From: Bacteroidales bacterium
Lineage (GTDB): Bacteria; Bacteroidota; Bacteroidia; Bacteroidales; VadinHA17
DNA length: 10,497 bases
Direction: 5' to 3'
NCBI GenBank assembly: GCA_020353115.1
Contig: CP070687.1
Coordinates: 2,724,825-2,735,321 of the forward strand
Part shown: piece after piece, positions 7,089 through 10,497 of the stretch
How positions within the stretch are numbered: position 1 is the stretch's first letter
How the letters are laid out: every line of letters starts with the position of its first letter
Position numbers and translations under genes: made by a program
Notes under the pieces: model-generated
What the model saw: only the letters and a program-made list of their open reading frames with translations
Told to the model about the DNA's origin: nothing
The model's database searches: none

Positions 7089-8012
7089 ATGACAGCCGGG
7101 CTTATTCAAAATGCGACTCCTTTCACAAAACTCCTGTTTTCGGTTGTCATTATTATCGGATCATTCCTTGCATTCCTGTTTCTGGCAGGTCTTCTTGCGA
7201 TTCCGGTGTTTGGGCTGGGGACAGAAGAACTGATTTCAGTTCTTGAAAACTTGAACCAGGCAGAGGATGTAAGAATTATGAAGTATTTCCAGATCTGGTT
7301 ATCTGTTGGTTCATTTCTTGTTCCTTCATTTATCATTGCCTATTTTATTAGCAGTAGCAGTATTAAATATCTCAAGTTAAACAAGCTGGCCAAAACCACT
7401 TCTTTCTTTTTTGTTGTTCTTGTAATGCTGGTTGCTTTGCCAGTTATCAATTTACTTGCGAGGTGGAACGCAGAATTGGATCTGCCCGGCTTTCTTGATG
7501 GGATGGAAAGTAAGATGAGGGAAATGGAAGAGGCAGCAAAACATCTGACAGATACCTTTCTTGCAGCCAGTTCCGGATGGCAGTTTATGGCGAATGTATT
7601 TGTGGTCGCTATTATTCCTGCATTTGGTGAAGAATTCCTTTTCCGTGGGATAATTCAGAGGCTTTTTTCAGAATGGACTAAAAACGTTCATGTCGGGGTT
7701 GTAATTGCAGCCATTATCTTCAGTACTTTCCATCTCCAGTTCTTTGGTTTTTTGCCCAGGTTGCTGATGGGTGTATTCTTCGGGTACCTCCTGGTATGGA
7801 GTGGATCAATGTGGCTTCCTGTACTTGCCCATTTCATTAACAATGGACTGGCGGTTATCGTATATTTTTTCTATGGAAAGGAATTTGTTGAGAGAGATCT
7901 GGATACCTTGGGTACCGGTAGTGAAGGGTTTATGATCATGCTGGCATGTTCATTATTCACAGCAGTACTAATATGGTTTATTTACAGAACCGAAAAGGCC
8001 TCACTGGAGTGA
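7089..8012 (+). CDS. CPBP (CAAX protease / Abi) family intramembrane protease-like protein
   Basis: This 307-residue, highly hydrophobic protein has about seven or eight likely membrane segments (for example 16-42, 66-88, 105-124, 168-180, 203-220, 226-242, 245-262 and 281-298). It carries the three CPBP motifs: EEFLFRG (E181, E182, R186), FxxxH within FSTFHLQF (H215), and HFINN (H248, N252). These form the presumed metal-dependent active site of the Rce1-like intramembrane proteases (PF02517). Bacterial members include bacteriocin-immunity and protein-processing enzymes, mostly without known substrate. A longer frame reaches back to an ATG at 6945, but that would overlap dus by about 95 bp with an unrelated polar N-terminus. 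The ATG at 7089 starts just before the first membrane helix and lies about 22 nt after the predicted transcription start. An acidic, helix-prone loop (about 138-155) precedes the catalytic core. A housekeeping or immunity role cannot be chosen from context. Confidence 0.88.
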   Translation: MTAGLIQNATPFTKLLFSVVIIIGSFLAFLFLAGLLAIPVFGLGTEELISVLENLNQAEDVRIMKYFQIWLSVGSFLVPSFIIAYFISSSSIKYLKLNKLAKTTSFFFVVLVMLVALPVINLLARWNAELDLPGFLDGMESKMREMEEAAKHLTDTFLAASSGWQFMANVFVVAIIPAFGEEFLFRGIIQRLFSEWTKNVHVGVVIAAIIFSTFHLQFFGFLPRLLMGVFFGYLLVWSGSMWLPVLAHFINNGLAVIVYFFYGKEFVERDLDTLGTGSEGFMIMLACSLFTAVLIWFIYRTEKASLE

Positions 8013-8062
8013 AGTCGGTTGAGTAGAAGAGTGAACAACTTAAAATATCGATAGAAGTAAAG

Positions 8063-8080
8063 CCAGAAAACCGGATCTGG
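8063..8080 (-). terminator. Weak hairpin between convergent genes
   Basis: CCAGA (8063-8067) pairs with TCTGG (8076-8080) around an 8-nt loop, three bases beyond the stop of the minus-strand gene. On that strand it is followed by a short CTTT rather than a real U tract, so it is at best a poor intrinsic terminator. It could serve both converging genes. Confidence 0.25.
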
Positions 8081-8083
8081 ACA

Positions 8084-8815
8084 TTATCCAATCTCTTTTT
8101 TACCTGTTTCAAACAAATTGATATTGTCCAACTCATTTTTACGGAAAACATAAATCAAGCCGTAATCAACCGCTTTATTCCTTCTCAATTCCTCCGGTAA
8201 ATCTTTATATGTTTCTTCCACATCGTTCCATACCTGTAGAATGATCCTGTCTGCCTTCTTCCTCATATCAGCAAGTTTTTCCAGGGTCAAATGATTTCTC
8301 TTTTGAAGGGTTTTCTGGAAATTGTATGCATCGAGGAATTGCTCATATCTGACCTTTACGACAGCAATGGTTGGGTTTGTAATGGGAGCGAGCCCCTTTG
8401 TTATCCTTTTTGCTTCGCCTTCAATTAAATTCTGACCAATCCGGATCACTTGTGATTCTGTTTGTAATCGAGGCAGGTTTTTGTCCGTTTCCTCCAAGTT
8501 ATAGAATTTCCTGGTTGAGGGAGGTATTTCACCCCGTATAATGGCCAGATTCACTACCTGAATGAAATGTGAAATATACAGCCGGATCTTTTTCAACGTT
8601 TTGTGGTATTCCTTGTTGTTTTGGACCTGTTTCCGGTATGCTTGTTTTTTGAGTATCAATGTTTGTTCAAAACTGGGAAGAAATGATTGGATCATCTGGA
8701 GACTTCTTTGACTGAAGGCCAGTTTGAAGGGTGGTAATTCTTTGCCTTTTTCGAGCGCAGTTATCAGGGCCTTTAAACGGGAACTGTCAGTGTTAGGTAG
8801 TCTTCGGTATGGCAT
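8084..8815 (-). CDS. Uncharacterised helical protein, probably Bacteroidota-restricted
   Basis: I do not recognise a characterised family. The 243-residue product has no signal peptide and no membrane segment, so it should be cytoplasmic. It starts with MPYRRLPNTD followed by SSRLKAL, is rich in Lys and Arg, and is predicted by eye to be almost wholly alpha-helical: long amphipathic stretches at about 36-100 and 120-215. Between them sits a proline-bearing linker, GEIPPSTRKFYNLEE (95-109). The C-terminus has DYGLIYVFRKNEL (217-229), a conserved-looking segment. There are no obvious catalytic Cys/His/Asp clusters or nucleotide-binding loops, and cysteine is absent. A structural, protein-binding or nucleic-acid-binding role would fit the composition, but that is only inference. 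Normal codon use, a clear ATG and convergent placement with the CPBP gene indicate a real, stand-alone gene. Confidence 0.8.
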   Translation of the reverse strand: MPYRRLPNTDSSRLKALITALEKGKELPPFKLAFSQRSLQMIQSFLPSFEQTLILKKQAYRKQVQNNKEYHKTLKKIRLYISHFIQVVNLAIIRGEIPPSTRKFYNLEETDKNLPRLQTESQVIRIGQNLIEGEAKRITKGLAPITNPTIAVVKVRYEQFLDAYNFQKTLQKRNHLTLEKLADMRKKADRIILQVWNDVEETYKDLPEELRRNKAVDYGLIYVFRKNELDNINLFETGKKEIG

Positions 8816-8864
8816 TGTGTGTATAAACTTGTTGAATAAATGTTAATAACTTGACCGTTAATTG

Positions 8865-8872
8865 CGAAGGTA
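8865..8872 (-). promoter_or_regulatory. Possible promoter of the 243-residue protein gene
   Basis: On the minus strand TACCTTCG differs from TAnnTTTG by one base, and CTTG (8892-8895), one base off TTTG, lies 19 bp upstream. The leader to the ATG at 8815 would be about 45 nt. Both elements are imperfect. Confidence 0.3.
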
Positions 8873-8991
8873 AGAAAAAATATTAAGAATCCAAGTATAT
8901 TCGCAATTTTAGTTAATGTTTGCCATGCGGCTGTAAATCAGTTCTATAGATCATGTACAGGAAAGTATTTTCGGAATGACATATTCTTTTG

Positions 8992-9019
8992 TTTGAAATA
9001 GGATCGAACGAATTTCAAA
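8992..9019. repeat. Inverted repeat, 8-bp perfect arms
   Basis: TTTGAAAT (8992-8999) and ATTTCAAA (9012-9019) are perfect inverted arms around a 12-nt spacer. The right arm overlaps a minus-strand TAAATTTG box. An operator is possible; as an RNA hairpin the AT-rich stem would be weak. Confidence 0.4.
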
Positions 9020-9023
9020 TTTA
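9016..9023 (-). promoter_or_regulatory. Second candidate -7 box, minus strand
   Basis: Read on the minus strand this is TAAATTTG, an exact TAnnTTTG match. If used, it would give the 243-residue protein gene a long leader of about 195 nt. There is no good -33 element, and the surrounding sequence is AT-rich, which makes chance matches likely. Confidence 0.3.
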
Positions 9024-9106
9024 CGATTTTTGGTATTTTTATTAACATTGATATTCTACATAAGGCACAACTCTGGCCTGTTTCCGTTTGTCTTCTTCGG
9101 TATGAA

Positions 9107-9137
9107 TTTGAAAAAACCCGATATGATATTAATTTTA
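9107..9137 (+). promoter_or_regulatory. Candidate promoter of the Xaa-Pro aminopeptidase gene
   Basis: TTTG (9107-9110) is followed after 19 bp by TAATTTTA (9130-9137), one mismatch from TAnnTTTG. The spacing is that expected for the Bacteroidota primary sigma factor. Transcription would start near 9142, about 30 nt before the ATG at 9172. Confidence 0.4.
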
Positions 9138-9171
9138 ACTGTTCACATTTTGCAATCCAATACATTGAGAT

Positions 9172-10497
9172 ATGTTTCATAGAGATAGTTATATAAACAG
9201 GAGAGAAGCATTGAAGAAAATGCTTCGTTCAGGATTGGTTCTTCTTCCGGGCAATATGGAAGCCTCATTTAACTATCCAGCCAATACATACCATTTCAGA
9301 CAGGATAGCAATTTCCTGTATTTTTTTGGTCTGGATCATCCGGATCTTGCAGGAATTATAGATCTGGAATCAAAACGTGACTATATTTTTGGCAATGATG
9401 TAGATATGGAGGACATTATTTGGATGGGAGCCCAGCCATCCATAAAAGAGAAAGCCCTGGCTGTGGGAGTAGAGAAAACCTATCCATTAACCAAACTTCA
9501 GGATGTTATCAATGATGCACTTACCAGGGGTAGGACTATTAATATTCTTCCCCCTTATCGTGGTAAAAACATTTTGCAAATGCAAAAGTGGTTGAATAGA
9601 AGTGAAAATGAAATTCGTAATCTGGTATCGGAGGATCTCATAAGGGCTGTGGTGAAGCTGAGGTCAGTAAAGGATGAAAATGAAATAAGGCAAATTGAAC
9701 AGGCTATGGATACGGCATATGACATGCATACCATGGCAATGAAGATGGCAAAGCCTGGTGTCGTGGAACGTGAAATAGCAGGGAGAATAGAAGGAATTGC
9801 CCTGGCAAACGGTACCGGTGTTTCATTCCCGATCATACTCACTACCAACGGCCAGACTTTGCATAACCATTACCATGGGAACAATCTTGTTGAAGGAAGA
9901 ATGATGGTTACGGATGCAGGAGCCGAATCATTGTTACATTATGCAAGTGATATTACAAGAACAGTTCCTGTTGGAGGGAAATTCGAGCAGCGACAGAGAG
10001 AGATATATGAGGTTGTATTGAAAGCAAATGTGGATTCTGTCAGGGCAATAAGGCCGGGAATACCTTACATGAAAGTTCATTTGATGGCTGCTGAAATCAT
10101 CGCACAAGGGCTGAAAGATCTTGGTCTGATGAAGGGAGATATAAAAGAGGCGGTAGAGCAAGGAGCTCACGCGCTATTCTTCCCGCACGGACTCGGTCAT
10201 ATGATGGGGTTGGATGTACATGATATGGAAGGATTGGGAGAAGATAATGTTGGTTACGACGATGAAGTTAAACGGAGCGATCAATTCGGCCTTGCTTTTT
10301 TAAGGTTGGGAAGGAAACTGCAGGAAGGATTTGTACTTACCGTGGAACCCGGAATTTATTTCATCCCGGAATTGATCGATCTATGGAGGAAGGAAAAGAA
10401 GTTTCCTGATTACATTAATTATGATAAAGTGGAGAACTATAAGGATTTCGGTGGAATACGGATTGAGGATGATGTCCTGGTCACAAGAGATGGTTAT
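9172..10497 (+). CDS. pepP: Xaa-Pro aminopeptidase (peptidase M24B), 3'-truncated
   Basis: The frame runs from the ATG at 9172 to the window edge without a stop (442 codons). The product removes N-terminal residues that precede proline and uses a two-metal centre, usually manganese. Residues 1 to about 170 are the non-catalytic creatinase-like N-terminal domain, with DSNFLYFFGLDHP (45-57) typical of PepP. The pita-bread domain follows. All five metal ligands are visible: D248 in TDAGAE, D260 in SDITRT, H343 in HGLGHMMG, E392 in VEPGIY and E432 in GIRIEDD. H339 and H350 match the catalytic histidines of E. coli PepP. Only a short C-terminal tail should be missing. There is no signal peptide, so it is cytoplasmic. 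The start has no strong Shine-Dalgarno, but residues 3-20 match the family's opening helix. It may finish degradation of peptides made by enzymes like the S9 peptidase, though it is separately transcribed. Confidence 0.93.
   Translation, partial: MFHRDSYINRREALKKMLRSGLVLLPGNMEASFNYPANTYHFRQDSNFLYFFGLDHPDLAGIIDLESKRDYIFGNDVDMEDIIWMGAQPSIKEKALAVGVEKTYPLTKLQDVINDALTRGRTINILPPYRGKNILQMQKWLNRSENEIRNLVSEDLIRAVVKLRSVKDENEIRQIEQAMDTAYDMHTMAMKMAKPGVVEREIAGRIEGIALANGTGVSFPIILTTNGQTLHNHYHGNNLVEGRMMVTDAGAESLLHYASDITRTVPVGGKFEQRQREIYEVVLKANVDSVRAIRPGIPYMKVHLMAAEIIAQGLKDLGLMKGDIKEAVEQGAHALFFPHGLGHMMGLDVHDMEGLGEDNVGYDDEVKRSDQFGLAFLRLGRKLQEGFVLTVEPGIYFIPELIDLWRKEKKFPDYINYDKVENYKDFGGIRIEDDVLVTRDGY

Larger units (their letters stand above)
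8816..9171. other. Non-coding divergent intergenic region, 356 bp
   Basis: This AT-rich stretch separates the uncharacterised minus-strand gene from the plus-strand aminopeptidase. No convincing gene lies in it: the longest frame (minus strand, 8944-9180) has a composition unlike a conserved protein and runs into the start of the aminopeptidase. It holds candidate promoter elements for both flanking genes (listed separately), an 8-bp inverted repeat at 8992-9019 and an 11-bp repeat of the start region of the minus-strand gene. I see no tRNA or terminator with a U tract. Confidence 0.7.

Noticed and set aside
7089..8012. CPBP gene as part of an abortive-infection or bacteriocin-immunity system
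   Set aside because: No toxin, bacteriocin precursor, phage gene or other defence gene is adjacent; the neighbours are housekeeping genes, so the family name alone does not support it.
8925..8945. A tRNA-Tyr-like anticodon string, CTGTAAATC, at 8931-8939
   Set aside because: The flanking bases do not form an anticodon stem, and no acceptor stem, D-arm or T-arm is present at the right distances.
8944..9180. Minus-strand open frame of 78 codons in the intergenic region
   Set aside because: Its composition is unlike a conserved protein, it overlaps the start of pepP, and there is no ribosome binding site. Only its similarity to the orphan gene's start is kept as a finding.

Overview
The window looks like chromosomal DNA from a member of the Bacteroidota, probably Bacteroidales or a relative. 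The evidence is moderate-to-low GC, several TAnnTTTG-type -7 promoter boxes, few strong Shine-Dalgarno sequences, and the protein types present (exported S9 peptidase, Bacteroidota-style DusB, nadB, PepP). It reads as ordinary housekeeping and cell-envelope sequence. I see no insertion sequence, phage gene, CRISPR array, rRNA or tRNA.

Layout, left to right. Bases 1-858 (+) hold the 3' part of an RmlD-like sugar-nucleotide reductase. It overlaps, tail to tail, a family 2 glycosyltransferase (850-1764, -); both suit surface polysaccharide synthesis. After a 246-bp divergent spacer comes nadB (2011-3591, +), L-aspartate oxidase of de novo NAD synthesis. It converges on a large secreted S9 (DPP IV-like) peptidase (3622-5997, -). 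A dusB-type tRNA-dihydrouridine synthase (6047-7039, -) lies upstream of the peptidase on the same strand, 49 bp or less away, so they may be co-transcribed. A CPBP-family (CAAX protease-like) membrane protein (7089-8012, +) diverges from dus. It converges on an uncharacterised 243-residue protein (8084-8815, -). After a 356-bp non-coding stretch, the window ends inside a pepP-like Xaa-Pro aminopeptidase (9172 to the edge, +).

Functional links are modest. The first two genes suit glycan synthesis. The S9 peptidase and the Xaa-Pro aminopeptidase could act in sequence on proline-containing peptides, one exported and one cytoplasmic, but they are not in one operon. The remaining genes are unrelated housekeeping functions.

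The most useful non-obvious point is the dus/CPBP intergenic region. Two opposed TAnnTTTG boxes there share a small dyad only four bases apart. They argue that both genes start further downstream than their longest open frames suggest, with dus on a TTG codon. I found no convincing undescribed multi-gene system here.
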